From assembly GCA_963797475.1 (NCBI GenBank), contig CAWCPR010000001.1:2790001-2854000 (forward strand): a stretch of DNA of 64,000 bases, given 5' to 3'. Below, piece after piece: positions 49,310 through 60,379 of this stretch (within the stretch, counting starts at the first letter, position 1; each line of letters begins with the position of its first letter). The notes below the pieces were generated by a model that was given only the letters and a program-made list of their open reading frames with translations, ran no database searches and was not told where the DNA came from. A program made the translations under genes and the position numbers. The stretch is from CAWCPR01 sp963797475. Its GTDB lineage: Bacteria > Chloroflexota > Anaerolineae > Anaerolineales > UBA4823.

Positions 49310-50461
49310 ATGAACCAACCCAACTGGGAAGACTGGCGCCGGGAATTTCCCGGGCTTCAAAAAAGCACCTACTTGAACACCGTTTCACTCGGGCAGCTAT
49401 CCAGGCGCTCACGCTCGGCGATGAATCGTTTTCTGGATTTGTGGGAGGAGCGCGGCGCGTCCGCCTGGTACGGATACTGGCTGAAAGAGCTGGACGGCCT
49501 GCGCCGAGAATTTGCCCGCCTGATCGGCGCCAGCGTGGATGAGGTCGCCATCCTGCCCAATATTTCATCAGCCCTGGCGGCAGTCAGCTCCAGCCTGGAT
49601 TTCTCCCGGCGCAAGCGGGTCGTTTCTTGCGAGCTTGACTTCCCAACCATCACCCACCATTTCCTGGCCAAGGCTCCCCAGGGCGTGGACGAGCAAATCC
49701 TGAAATCCCCAGACCAGGTCGGCGTGCCCCTGGATGCCTTCGAAAAGGCTGTTGACGAGGAAACGGCCCTGCTGGCTACCTGCCGGGTGTATTTCACCAG
49801 CGGCTATATTCAGGATGTGCGCGCCCTGGCGGAGATTGCCCACCGCAAAGGCGCCCTGTGCCTGGTGGACGATTACCAGGGCACAGGCCAGGTGCCTGTG
49901 GATGTCAAGGCTGCTGGATTGGACTTTCTGGTTACAGGCGGTTTGAAGTGGCTGATCGGCGGCCCAGGCGTGGCTTACCTGTACGTGCGCCGCGAGCTGA
50001 TCGACGAGCTTCAACCCACGGTCGCCGGCTGGTTTGGTCAGCGCCGGCAGTTCGATTTTGACCCGTTCACGCTCGAATTCCGTGAGGATGCCCAACGCTT
50101 CGAAGGCGGCACGCCCTCAGTTGCAGCCGTGTATGCCGCCAAAGCCGGCCTGGAGATCATCAACGAGATCGGCGCTTCGAACCTGCGCCAGCGCACAGCG
50201 CAGCTCAATCAAGACCTGGTTGAACGGCTGCGGGAGCGCGGCTACCGGCTGCGCATTCCTCAGGACCCACAGCGGCATGCCGGCATCACCATCCTGGAGA
50301 TTGAGGATCCGATGGGAGTCACTCGCCGGCTCGCCGACCGGCGCATCATCGTGGATAAACGGCCTGGAGCCGTGCGGGTCGCGCCTTATTTCTATAACAC
50401 GCTGGAAGAAAACGAGATCTTCGTGCACGCCCTGGATGAGATTAACGGCGGAAGAAAATAA
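49310..50461 (+). CDS. Class V aminotransferase (cysteine desulfurase/kynureninase-like)
   Basis: A 383-residue fold-type I PLP enzyme of the NifS/Csd superfamily: LNTVSLGQLSRRSRSAM, ASVDEVAILPNISSALAAVSSSL (PLP phosphate), LCLVDDYQGTGQVPVDV with the PLP Asp, and the Schiff-base Lys in LVTGGLKWLIGGPGVAYLYV. No active-site Cys loop typical of desulfurases is obvious, so a lyase or kynureninase-like reaction is as likely. GTG at 49301 is an alternative start. Confidence 0.88.
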   Translation: MNQPNWEDWRREFPGLQKSTYLNTVSLGQLSRRSRSAMNRFLDLWEERGASAWYGYWLKELDGLRREFARLIGASVDEVAILPNISSALAAVSSSLDFSRRKRVVSCELDFPTITHHFLAKAPQGVDEQILKSPDQVGVPLDAFEKAVDEETALLATCRVYFTSGYIQDVRALAEIAHRKGALCLVDDYQGTGQVPVDVKAAGLDFLVTGGLKWLIGGPGVAYLYVRRELIDELQPTVAGWFGQRRQFDFDPFTLEFREDAQRFEGGTPSVAAVYAAKAGLEIINEIGASNLRQRTAQLNQDLVERLRERGYRLRIPQDPQRHAGITILEIEDPMGVTRRLADRRIIVDKRPGAVRVAPYFYNTLEENEIFVHALDEINGGRK

Positions 50462-50527
50462 GGTTTTTGGCGTGTTTTGGCTCTTTCCCTTGCCCTGCGC
50501 GCGGGTCTGTGGCACAATACATCCGGC

Positions 50528-50887
50528 ATGGCTTCACGCTGGTTTCGATTTTTTCTCGTCATCATCGTTGGGATCGCGGGTGGTTTGGCCTACGGCTGGG
50601 TGCTCAACCCGGTCAAATATGTCGATACCACCCCCGATACCTTGCGCGTGGATTACAAATCTGATTATGTCTTAATGGTCGCCGAAATTTACCAGGCGAA
50701 AAACGACATCTCCCAGGCCGAGCAGCGCCTGGCGATATTGGGCGAAACGCCGCCGGGTGAAATGGTTTTGCAGGCGATCTTATTTGGCGAACAAAACCAC
50801 TATTCGGACGCCGACCTGGCGCTGATGCGAGGTCTGGCCAATGCGATTGAAGCGCAGTCGCCCAACCTGGAGACTCCCGCTCCATGA
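50528..50887 (+). CDS. Small single-pass membrane protein, paralogue of the next gene
   Basis: 119 residues: one N-terminal helix (FRFFLVIIVGIAGGLAYGWV), then NPVKYVDTTPDTLRVDYKSDYVLMVAEIYQAKNDISQAEQRLAILG and a helical tail. The soluble part looks like a TPR-like helical pair. The same layout (helix, P-V-x-YV-x-T-x-P, LR-x-x-YK, A-x-x-RLA-x-L) appears in the next protein. The two genes overlap as ATGA, so their products probably form a complex at the membrane. The family has no known function that I can name. Confidence 0.8.
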   Translation: MASRWFRFFLVIIVGIAGGLAYGWVLNPVKYVDTTPDTLRVDYKSDYVLMVAEIYQAKNDISQAEQRLAILGETPPGEMVLQAILFGEQNHYSDADLALMRGLANAIEAQSPNLETPAP

Positions 50888-51894
50888 GCGAGAACCGCGG
50901 TTCATGGTACCTGTTGACCGGGGTGCTGCTCGGACTGGCAATTGGCGTCGTTTATTCCTGGATTTTTCGCCCGGTGCGATATGTCAACACATCGCCGGCT
51001 TCCCTGCGTGAGGAATATAAAGATAAATACCGGGCGTTGATCGCCCTGGCTTATGAAGCAGATGGCGACCTGGTGCGCGCCAAAGCTCGCCTTGCCTTGC
51101 TGAAAGATGCGGATATCTATGCGACCCTGGCGGAACAAGCCCAGCGCTGGCTGGCGGAAGGAAGCGCCCCGGAAGAAGCCCGCGCCCTGGGGCTTTTATC
51201 GGTCGCCCTTGGCCAGGCTGCCGGCCCGGTTAGCGGCACAGCGGCGCAAAACCTTACCCCCGCCGACACACAACCTACCCAGGCCATGGAAACCCTGATG
51301 GCGGAATTGGGAATGCTGCCATCCGCTACAATAACGGAGACACAGGCCGCGCCGGAGACCACGCTGCCGGCAGCCACAGCGGCCTCTACGACCCCTGCGC
51401 CGCAAACGACCGCTGCCGTTCAGCCGCTTGAAAGCCCGCAAACCAGTCTCTCCCCCAGCCCGCAAGCCTCTGCGCGGCCCTCCACCACGCCGCGCCCGTC
51501 TCCCTCGCTGGCCCCGACGTTTACCCCTCTTCCAACGCGCACGGCAACTGCCACGCCGGGCGCGCCGTTCGTGCTTAAAAACCGCCAGAAAATCTGCTCC
51601 CCATCTTTGCCCGAGCCGTTGCTCCAGGTCGAAGCATTAGACGCCGCCGGCGAGCCGGTGCCGGGTGTGGAGGTGATCGTCAACTGGGACGGCGGGGAAG
51701 AGCATTTCTACACCGGGTTGAAGCCGGAAGTGGATCTCGGATATGCGGATTACACGATGGTGGAAGGCACACAATATAACCTGCGCCTGGCGGAAGGGGG
51801 CCAGCCGGTCACTGGCCTGACCGCTGCTGAGTGCGACCAGCCCGGAAGCGGGCGCACCTGGGGGGCCTGGCGCCTGACTTTTGAGCAGCCTTGA
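50884..51894 (+). CDS. Single-pass membrane protein with Pro/Thr/Ser-rich linker and C-terminal beta domain
   Basis: 336 residues in four parts: an N-terminal helix (LTGVLLGLAIGVVYSWI), the helical domain shared with the upstream protein (PVRYVNTSPASLREEYKDKYRALIALAYEADGDLVRAKARLALL), a low-complexity Ala/Pro/Thr/Ser linker (about 125-225) and a C-terminal beta-rich domain (KICSPSLPEPLLQVEALD, VEVIVNWDGGEEHFYTGLK) with two cysteines. The topology suggests the linker carries the beta domain away from the membrane on the outside. Function unknown. Confidence 0.8.
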   Translation: MSENRGSWYLLTGVLLGLAIGVVYSWIFRPVRYVNTSPASLREEYKDKYRALIALAYEADGDLVRAKARLALLKDADIYATLAEQAQRWLAEGSAPEEARALGLLSVALGQAAGPVSGTAAQNLTPADTQPTQAMETLMAELGMLPSATITETQAAPETTLPAATAASTTPAPQTTAAVQPLESPQTSLSPSPQASARPSTTPRPSPSLAPTFTPLPTRTATATPGAPFVLKNRQKICSPSLPEPLLQVEALDAAGEPVPGVEVIVNWDGGEEHFYTGLKPEVDLGYADYTMVEGTQYNLRLAEGGQPVTGLTAAECDQPGSGRTWGAWRLTFEQP

Positions 51895-52017
51895 GCGGAT
51901 TACCCCTTAATCATCGAAAACAGGTCATAATTCCCGGAAAATTGGGACAAATGTCGCTACCTGCCGGAGCGGGTATCTGGTACGCTGTAACGGACAAAAT
52001 AAGTTTTCAGGATACCT

Positions 52018-52054
52018 TCTCGAGTAAGCGGGGCGTTCCGCCGGCTTACCGAGA
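52018..52054 (+). promoter_or_regulatory. Long hairpin in the leader of the gene at 52086
   Basis: TCTCG-A-GTAAGC (52018-52029) pairs with GCTTAC-C-GAGA (52044-52054), and GGCG-TTC-CGCC fills the apical part. The stem ends about 30 bases before the ATG. Nothing else is recognised in 51895-52085. Confidence 0.5.
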
Positions 52055-52085
52055 AGCGGTTATTCAGGATCGCGTGGAGGTAGAA

Positions 52086-52349
52086 ATGAAGATCGTATTG
52101 GACCAGCGCTCGTGTAATTGTTGGGATGCCGCCTGTGAAGCCCATTTCGGCTCGCATTTCTTGGGTCAAGAGATCACACCGGTAGATTGCACCCTGGAAG
52201 TCTCGGACGATGGCCGTCCGGAAATCACCTTTACCATCCACGACCGGGATGGCAGCGATAAAGTGCTGGTGGTCGACGAAAGCAATCGCGGCGAAGTGTA
52301 CGATGGCTGGCGGCTGGCCTGGGAGAAACAGCAGGCCGCAAATCCATAA
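52086..52349 (+). CDS. Small Cys-containing hypothetical protein
   Basis: 87 residues from the ATG at 52086, which has a GGAGG site; longer in-frame starts lack one. The N-terminal part is cysteine-rich (DQRSCNCWDAACEAHFGSHFL), the rest looks like beta strands (PEITFTIHDRDGSDKVLVVD). Cys and His could bind a metal. No membrane segment. I do not recognise the family. It ends six bases before the glycosyltransferase gene. Confidence 0.6.
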   Translation: MKIVLDQRSCNCWDAACEAHFGSHFLGQEITPVDCTLEVSDDGRPEITFTIHDRDGSDKVLVVDESNRGEVYDGWRLAWEKQQAANP

Positions 52350-52355
52350 ACCGAT

Positions 52356-53048
52356 TTGGAAGCCTCTGCAGAGAAAATCCTGGCGCTGGTCCCTGCTTAT
52401 AACGAGGCGGTCCATATCGGCGCGGTGGTAGCCGGGGCGCGCGCCTACCTGCCCGTTCTGGTGGTCGACGACGGGTCGACGGATGAAACGGCTGTCCAGG
52501 CGCAGCAGGCCGGCGCCCGGGTGCTGCATCAAGAACTCAACCAGGGCAAAGGTGCGGCGCTCAAAGCCGGCTTTCGCCAGGCCCTGCAGTGGGGTTATGA
52601 AGCCGTCTTGACTCTGGACGCGGATGGCCAGCATGACCCGGCCGAGATCCCGCGCTTCCTGGAAGCTTACCGTAGCCAACAGGCCGACCTGATTATCGGG
52701 GAACGTGATTTCAGGCATATCCCTGCGGTGCGCCGGCTTGCAAACACCCTCGGTCGCATCTCGTTCTCCTGGGCGCTCGGGCAGCCCGTGCGGGATAACC
52801 AATCCGGTTACCGCCTGGTCAGCAGCCGCCTGGTTCAGGCGCTTTTAGCGAGCAAAGAACAAGGTTTTCAATTCGAAGTGGAGATGATCGTGGTTTGCGT
52901 GCGAGGCGGCTACCGCCTGGGTTGGGTCCCGATCCGCACCATCTATGCCGGGGAGGCAAGCCACATTAACCCGCTGCGCCACCTGGTGGAATTCTTGACC
53001 ATGGTGGTGCGCACCCGCCGTTCCGGGCAATCTCCGCCGCCGGAATAG
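52356..53048 (+). CDS. Glycosyltransferase family 2 (dolichyl/polyprenyl-phosphate sugar synthase-like)
   Basis: A 230-residue GT-A enzyme: ILALVPAYNEAVHIGAVV, VLVVDDGSTDETAVQAQQAG, the donor motif LTLDADGQHDPAEIPRFL, and VRDNQSGYRLVSSRLVQALL. It lacks C-terminal membrane helices. Such proteins transfer a sugar from a nucleotide sugar to a polyprenyl phosphate or another lipid at the membrane. The start is TTG with a weak ribosome site. Confidence 0.88.
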   Translation: MEASAEKILALVPAYNEAVHIGAVVAGARAYLPVLVVDDGSTDETAVQAQQAGARVLHQELNQGKGAALKAGFRQALQWGYEAVLTLDADGQHDPAEIPRFLEAYRSQQADLIIGERDFRHIPAVRRLANTLGRISFSWALGQPVRDNQSGYRLVSSRLVQALLASKEQGFQFEVEMIVVCVRGGYRLGWVPIRTIYAGEASHINPLRHLVEFLTMVVRTRRSGQSPPPE

Positions 53049-53060
53049 CTTTTCAAACCC

Positions 53061-55319
53061 TTATAAACGGCGCTTCAGACGCCAATCCAACGCCGTAAAG
53101 CGCTGCGCCACATGATCGTTGCGCACGGCGATACCGATGGCGCGCCGGCTGCCAACCAGCACACACAGGCGCCGGGCGCGCGTCACTGCCGTGTACAACA
53201 GATTGCGCTGCAGCATCAGGTAATGCTGGGTAACCAGGGGGATAACCACCGCCGCGAATTCCGACCCCTGGGCTTTGTGCACCGAAACGGCGTAGGCCAG
53301 AATCACCTGGTCGGCCTCGCTCCAATCGTATTCCACCCCGCGCCCCTCAAAGTCGACCGTAAGCGTCTGGTCGATAGGATCGATCGCGGCGACGATGCCG
53401 ATATCCCCGTTGTAAACATCCTTATCATAATTATTCTGCGTTTGCATCACTTTGTCGCCGGGGCGAAAAGTCTGTCCGTACAGGGTCTTCTCCGGTTTCA
53501 TCAGTTGGGGTGGGTTCAGGTTGGCTTGCAGGCGCTCGTTCAATGCGGTTACCCCGCATGGGCCGCGGTACATCGGCGCAAGAACCTGGATCTCATCCCT
53601 GGGGTCCAGGCCAAATGTGGCCGGGATGCGCCGGCAAACCACATCCTCGACCCAATTGGCGGCATCTTCGGGCGTTTCAGCGGGAAAGAGGAAGAAATCG
53701 CCCGCCGGGGCGCCGTTCTCACCCGCCGCAGCCGGCGGGAAGACCGGCATTTGCCCGTGGTTTATGCGGTGGGCGTTGGTGATGATGCGCGAGTCGGCCG
53801 CCTGGCGGAAGATGACGCTCAAGCGAGTCACCGGAGCAAGCTCGCTGGCGATCACATCTCGGAGCACATCGCCGGCGCCGACGGAAGGCAGTTGGTCCAC
53901 ATCCCCCACCAGCAGCAGGTGGGTGCCTGGCTCGAGCGCTTTGAGCAGGTTGTTGGCCAGGACCAGGTCGAGCATGGAGGTCTCGTCGACGACTAGCAGG
54001 TCGATCTCCAGCGGGTGTTCAGCGTTATATTTGAAACCCTCGCCGGGTGAAAATCCGAGCAGGCGATGGATCGTGCTGGCCTGCCTTCCGGTGGCCTGCG
54101 AAAGGCGCTTGGCAGCCCGCCCGGTGGGCGAGGCCAGGCCATAGCGTTTGCGAGCCCCTTCCAAGGCAGCGATCAGGGCTTTCAGGCAGGTGGTCTTGCC
54201 CGTCCCCGGCCCCCCGGTGAGCACACTCAGCGGGTGGCTCAGGGCCGTCTGCACGGCGGATTGCTGCTCGGGAGAGAGCATTGGATCCAGGCGGATGAAA
54301 GCCGGCGGCAGGTCGCTTAACCGGGTGGGCAGACAGGTCGCCAGGGCATACAAGCGCTCGGCGAGGCCGGTTTCGCTACGATACAGGGGCGTCAGGTAAA
54401 CGGCCGGCTGTCCGTAAGGCGCGCCTGCCTCGGCGATGCTTTTCCCTTCCGGCGAGCCGCTGCCATTTTGAGCCCTCTCGTCCAGGAAAGGCAGGATCTC
54501 CTGGCGAACGCGGTCGTCCTGGGAAAGGCGTTCCAGCGCCGGCGGGATCAGCTCTGCCCCCACGCCCAGGAGCTCGGCGGCGCGCTGCTCCAACGAAGGG
54601 CGCGGGGCGTAGACGTTTCCATCGTCCACGGCCTCGTTCAGGGCGTAAATCACGCCGGCTTCGATGCGCGAGGGGTGATCGGCGGGCAGGCCAAGCGCCT
54701 GGGCGATGCGGTCGGCTGTTTTAAATCCCACGCCGTAGATATCGCGCGCCAGCCGGTAGGGGTCGGACTGCACGATAGCCAGGGCCTGGTCGCCGTACTG
54801 CTTGTAAATCTTGATCGCCAGGTTGGTGCTCACGCCGTGGCCGTGCAGGAAGAGCATGATCTCCTTCACCTGTTTTTGTTCCTGCCAGGCCGCAGCAATC
54901 AGGCGTGAGCGTTTTGGGCCGATGTCAGGCACTTCCAGCAGGCGCTCGGGCTGGTTTTCAATCACCTCCAGGGTCTCGCTTCCGAAGCTGGCGACAATGC
55001 GCTCGGCCAGGCGCGGCCCGATGCCTTTGATCAGCCCGGAGCCCATATAACGGCGAATGCCCGCCACGCTGGCGGGCAAGGTTTGTTCGCAGATCTCGGA
55101 TTGGAATTGCATCCCGTGCTTGGGGTGGTTGCTCCAGCTCCCTTGCAGGCGCAGGTGCTCCCCGGGTGAAAGCTCGGGCAAGTTCCCGGTTACAGTGACC
55201 AGGCCTTCGCGGCTCAGCCCGGGCACCTTGCTGCGGTCCGGGCGCATGCGCAGCACGCTATATCCGTTCTCCGGGTTATAGTATGTAATGCGCTCCACTG
55301 ATCCGCTGAGCGTTTCCAT
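53061..55319 (-). CDS. recD2: RecD2-type ATP-dependent DNA helicase (SF1B)
   Basis: 752 residues. The N-terminal OB-like part begins METLSGSVERITYYNPENGYSVLRMR; the helix-hairpin-helix region (YMGSGLIKGIGPRLAERIVASFG, VPDIGPKRSRLIAAAW) marks RecD2 rather than RecBCD RecD. Helicase motifs follow: I GGPGTGKTT near residue 368, II VDETSMLD, III LLVGDVDQLPSVG, and the C-terminal AYAVSVHKAQGSE and YTAVTRARRL. RecD2 is a 5'-3' helicase acting in repair outside RecBCD. It stands alone and convergent with the GT2 gene. Confidence 0.94.
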   Translation of the reverse strand: METLSGSVERITYYNPENGYSVLRMRPDRSKVPGLSREGLVTVTGNLPELSPGEHLRLQGSWSNHPKHGMQFQSEICEQTLPASVAGIRRYMGSGLIKGIGPRLAERIVASFGSETLEVIENQPERLLEVPDIGPKRSRLIAAAWQEQKQVKEIMLFLHGHGVSTNLAIKIYKQYGDQALAIVQSDPYRLARDIYGVGFKTADRIAQALGLPADHPSRIEAGVIYALNEAVDDGNVYAPRPSLEQRAAELLGVGAELIPPALERLSQDDRVRQEILPFLDERAQNGSGSPEGKSIAEAGAPYGQPAVYLTPLYRSETGLAERLYALATCLPTRLSDLPPAFIRLDPMLSPEQQSAVQTALSHPLSVLTGGPGTGKTTCLKALIAALEGARKRYGLASPTGRAAKRLSQATGRQASTIHRLLGFSPGEGFKYNAEHPLEIDLLVVDETSMLDLVLANNLLKALEPGTHLLLVGDVDQLPSVGAGDVLRDVIASELAPVTRLSVIFRQAADSRIITNAHRINHGQMPVFPPAAAGENGAPAGDFFLFPAETPEDAANWVEDVVCRRIPATFGLDPRDEIQVLAPMYRGPCGVTALNERLQANLNPPQLMKPEKTLYGQTFRPGDKVMQTQNNYDKDVYNGDIGIVAAIDPIDQTLTVDFEGRGVEYDWSEADQVILAYAVSVHKAQGSEFAAVVIPLVTQHYLMLQRNLLYTAVTRARRLCVLVGSRRAIGIAVRNDHVAQRFTALDWRLKRRL

Positions 55320-55371
55320 TTTTATTGCGTCCGGTTTTTTTACCCCATTCTTCCCAGGTTGGGGAGCGTTC

Positions 55372-56811
55372 TTAAGGCATGGGATTGCTGTTGACCCAAT
55401 CCTGGCCGAGCGTTACCGCGATGTCCACCGGGTTGGTCGGGTCGTAAAAATGGTGGATGCGGAAGGGATCGATCTTCATCAGATCTACCAGGTATTTCAC
55501 CGTGTAAGGCTTACCGGTGTAGAACGTGATTTCCGTATAGGTGGAAACCTGCTGGGCATTGTCCGCCACGGTGACGTTCACGCCCTGGGTTTTCAAGTAA
55601 TCGGAGGTGCTCGCCGCCAATCCTGCAGTATAAGTGCCGTTCAACACCGAAACTTTAGCCCCCTCTGCTTGCAGCAAGTCAGCCAGGTTCATATCCGCCG
55701 CGGCTGGGCTGGCTGGGCCGCTTTCGGTAAAGACTTCATCGCGCACGGCGCGGACTTTGTCCGGCAGCGGTTTGAGGATGTCCAGGCCGTCCGGCGATTT
55801 CTGGAAACTGACCTGGTCCTCACCGATGATCGCCCTCTTGATCTGTTCAGGGGGGATTTGTTGGGCCAGCCAGGCCAGCTTGATGGCCTGGTCCAGGTTC
55901 ATATTGGTATGCACCCCGCTGGAAATCTCCTGGTACAAAATAGGCGCCTTCTGGATCAACGTTGGCAGCATACCGACTCGCGCAAGTTGATTTCGGATGC
56001 CGAGGATCACCTGCTGCTGGCGCTGGGCGCGGTCGAAATCCCCGCCCTCGGTGTGGCGCGCCCGGGCATAGGCCAGGGCCAGCTCGCCGGGCAGGGTTTG
56101 CACCCCTGGTTTGAGCTTCTTGGTGTTGTCATCGCCCAGCGGGTCGATGGTGATCGTCTCCGGGACGTCGATCTTCACACCACCGATCTCGTCGATAAAT
56201 TTTACGAAGGCCTCGAAGTCGATCTGGGCGTAGAAATCGATTGGCACGCCCAGCAGCTCTTCTACGGTATCCATCGCCAGCCCCGGGCCGCCGTTAGGCA
56301 GCTTGAAGGCTTCGCCCAACTGGTAAGCGGTGTTGATCTTGCCGTAGTTGAACCCGCCAGGGATGTTGACCCACAGGTCACGTGGGATGGATAGCATGCC
56401 GGCGGTGCGGTGGATTGGGTCGATGGTCAGCAGGATCATGGTATCGGTGCGCGGCGGGCCTTCCCCTGCCAGCCAGTCGCGATAATCCAGCCCCATGACC
56501 AACATCGTGACGCGGCTGGCTCCATCCCAGGCAGGCGGCTCCGGTCCGCCGGCGGGCTGGAGCGGGGTTTGCGGGTTTGAAATGACGCCCGTAGATGGAT
56601 CCGCCGTAGGGGTTGGCTCCCGAATGGTCACGCCGGGCAGGCCGGTAAGCTCCCAGGAAGTGACGAAGTCGCGCACGGAGATGAATGTGAGATAGGCCGT
56701 CAGGACCGCCGCGATCAAAAAAGCGACCAGCAAAGCAATTTTCAACCCAATATTCATCCGGCTTTCACCGGGTGCTGGTTTTTGGGCTTGTGTAGGTTGT
56801 GTGCTTTCCAT
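55372..56811 (-). CDS. LytR-CpsA-Psr (LCP) family protein with LytR_C domain
   Basis: About 479 residues: a short cytoplasmic tail, one helix (LKIALLVAFLIAAVLTAYLTFI), a Pro/Thr linker, then the LCP catalytic domain (MLVMGLDYRD, RTDTMILLTIDPIHRTAGMLSIPRDLWV, YGKINTAYQLG, YARARHTEGGDFDRAQRQQQVI) and a C-terminal LytR_C domain (KVSVLNGTYTAGLAASTSDYL). LCP proteins move glycopolymers from lipid carriers to cell wall or other acceptors outside the membrane. In an outer-envelope context without classic teichoic acids the substrate is open. ATG at 56811 opens the family N-terminus. Confidence 0.92.
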   Translation of the reverse strand: MESTQPTQAQKPAPGESRMNIGLKIALLVAFLIAAVLTAYLTFISVRDFVTSWELTGLPGVTIREPTPTADPSTGVISNPQTPLQPAGGPEPPAWDGASRVTMLVMGLDYRDWLAGEGPPRTDTMILLTIDPIHRTAGMLSIPRDLWVNIPGGFNYGKINTAYQLGEAFKLPNGGPGLAMDTVEELLGVPIDFYAQIDFEAFVKFIDEIGGVKIDVPETITIDPLGDDNTKKLKPGVQTLPGELALAYARARHTEGGDFDRAQRQQQVILGIRNQLARVGMLPTLIQKAPILYQEISSGVHTNMNLDQAIKLAWLAQQIPPEQIKRAIIGEDQVSFQKSPDGLDILKPLPDKVRAVRDEVFTESGPASPAAADMNLADLLQAEGAKVSVLNGTYTAGLAASTSDYLKTQGVNVTVADNAQQVSTYTEITFYTGKPYTVKYLVDLMKIDPFRIHHFYDPTNPVDIAVTLGQDWVNSNPMP

Positions 56812-56993
56812 AAAACTTATTGTTTCCTTTACTTGTTTCCGGAGCAATGCAGCATGGTTTGGCTATAGATTTATTTACGCAGACGCCAACCTGCACATTG
56901 CAGGATTAACCGGAAACGCAGCGATTATATCACGGTATAATAAACGCTCGATTAGCCTGCCGTGCCTACGCAGCAGGGCGTCCCCCTCAGGGG

Positions 56994-57035
56994 CTGGCGC
57001 TCGCCAGACACTGGCGCACGCCAGGTACTGGCGCC
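56994..57035. repeat. Tandem 17-bp palindromic repeats upstream of the ABC-F gene
   Basis: CTGGCGCTCGCCAG (56994-57007), CTGGCGCACGCCAG (57011-57024) and the half unit CTGGCGCC (57028-57035) recur every 17 bases. Each full unit is a 6-pair hairpin with a 2-base loop. The last lies 25 bases before the ATG at 57060, downstream of another small stem (CCCCT-CA-GGGG). Confidence 0.65.
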
Positions 57036-57059
57036 GAGTCCCCTCCTGGTTTTAAGACG

Positions 57060-59075
<2,016 letters not shown>

Positions 59076-59100
59076 ATTCTGTTCCTGCGACCGAAGTCAC

Positions 59101-59133
59101 AAGCGCGACGCCTTCGAAGGCGTCGCGCTTTTT
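59101..59133. terminator. Bidirectional terminator between convergent genes
   Basis: AAGCGCGACGCCTTC and GAAGGCGTCGCGCTT form a perfect 15-pair palindrome (59101-59130) followed by Ts on the plus strand. It ends the ABC-F transcript and overlaps the stop codon of the MFS gene on the minus strand. Confidence 0.85.
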
Positions 59134-60379
59134 AGTCTGCCACCGCTCCAGCCATGACCGGCTCGTCGCCGTTGAACTTTCGCAACTGCGGCCAGCGCTG
59201 GGCGATCAGGATCATGGCAATAATGCAGCCGATCCCGCCGCTGATGATGGCGATCGGCGCCCCAAAGAGCTGTGCAGCTACCCCGGCTTCCATCTCGCCG
59301 AGCTGCGGGCCGCCCATGAAGAAAATCTGGTTGATGCTGGTCATGCGCCCGCGGATGTAATCCGGGGTTTGTAACTGGCGGATGGTGTTGCGGATGATGG
59401 TGCTGACCGAATCGGACGCGCCCACGATGATCAGGCCCGCCACTGCCAGGGCGACGCTGCGCGCCATGCCGAATCCGATGGTCGCCAGCCCGAAAGCGAT
59501 GACCGCGCCCAGGAATATTGGCCCCTGGCGGCGTATTTCGTTAACCTGCGAGAGGATCAGGGCCGCGACCATCGCCCCGATGGATTGCGCCGCAGAGAGC
59601 CAGCCATATTCTAGTGCGCCAACGTGCAACACGTCGCGGGTGAAAATCGGCATAAGCGTATTGGCCGAAGAGAAGAAAGTGGCGAAGAAATCCATGATCA
59701 TGGTCGAGAGGATGATGGGTTGGTGGCGGATGAACTGGATTCCTTCCCGGATGGCTGGCAGGCTGACCACGGCGCGCCGGCCCTGGGCGGTCTGCTGGGG
59801 GACATTTCCCATCATGACCAGGGCGACCAGCACCGCCAGGTAAGAGACGGCGTTTAAGAGGTAAGTATAGGATTGGCCCCAGTAGGCGATCACCAGGCCG
59901 CTCAATGCCGGGCCGACGATGGACCCGGTCTGAAATGCGATGGAGGTCAGGCTGAAGGCATTGGGCAGATCGTGCGTTGGCACCAGGTTGGGCACCAGCG
60001 ATTGGCGGGCCGGCAAATCAAAGGCAACCGCTACGGCCTGGATAGCGGTCAGGGCGTAGATGTGCCACAGGGCGATGTGACCCCCGAAGGTCAGGAGCGC
60101 CAGGGCCAGTGCGATCAACGCCATAGCAGTCTGGGTGATGAAAAGCACGTTGCGCCGGTTGACCACGTCTGCCATAGCGCCGCCGACCAGCGAGAACAGG
60201 ATGAGCGGCAGGATGCGCACCAGGCCGACAGCCCCTAGAGCGATCGGCTGGTCGGTTAGCGTGCGGATATGCCAGAACAATGCCCACACCTGCATCTGGG
60301 TGCCGGCGACCGAGATTATCAGTCCCAGCCACAGCAGGCGAAAGCGACGGTGATGGAGAGAGGGTGGGATATGGATCAT
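59132..60379 (-). CDS. MFS transporter (EntS-like exporter group)
   Basis: About 415 residues with 12 predicted helices. It fits the EntS/MFS_3 subgroup: LLWLGLIISVAGTQMQVWALFWHI, GLVRILPLILFSLVGGAMADVVNRRNVLFITQ (motif A-like), DLPARQSLVPNLVPTHDLPNAFSL, and RGRMTSINQIFFMGGPQLGEMEAG. Members export siderophores or drugs by proton antiport. The ATG at 60379 overlaps the stop of the NAD-synthase gene (ATGA), so they are co-expressed, an odd pairing functionally. Confidence 0.9.
   Translation of the reverse strand: MIHIPPSLHHRRFRLLWLGLIISVAGTQMQVWALFWHIRTLTDQPIALGAVGLVRILPLILFSLVGGAMADVVNRRNVLFITQTAMALIALALALLTFGGHIALWHIYALTAIQAVAVAFDLPARQSLVPNLVPTHDLPNAFSLTSIAFQTGSIVGPALSGLVIAYWGQSYTYLLNAVSYLAVLVALVMMGNVPQQTAQGRRAVVSLPAIREGIQFIRHQPIILSTMIMDFFATFFSSANTLMPIFTRDVLHVGALEYGWLSAAQSIGAMVAALILSQVNEIRRQGPIFLGAVIAFGLATIGFGMARSVALAVAGLIIVGASDSVSTIIRNTIRQLQTPDYIRGRMTSINQIFFMGGPQLGEMEAGVAAQLFGAPIAIISGGIGCIIAMILIAQRWPQLRKFNGDEPVMAGAVAD

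Noticed and set aside
55288..56394. A 368-codon plus-strand frame opposite the LCP gene
   Set aside because: Low-information composition; the LCP protein on the other strand has every family motif.
56994..57035. CRISPR or VNTR array
   Set aside because: Two and a half short units without unique spacers; treated as hairpin repeats.
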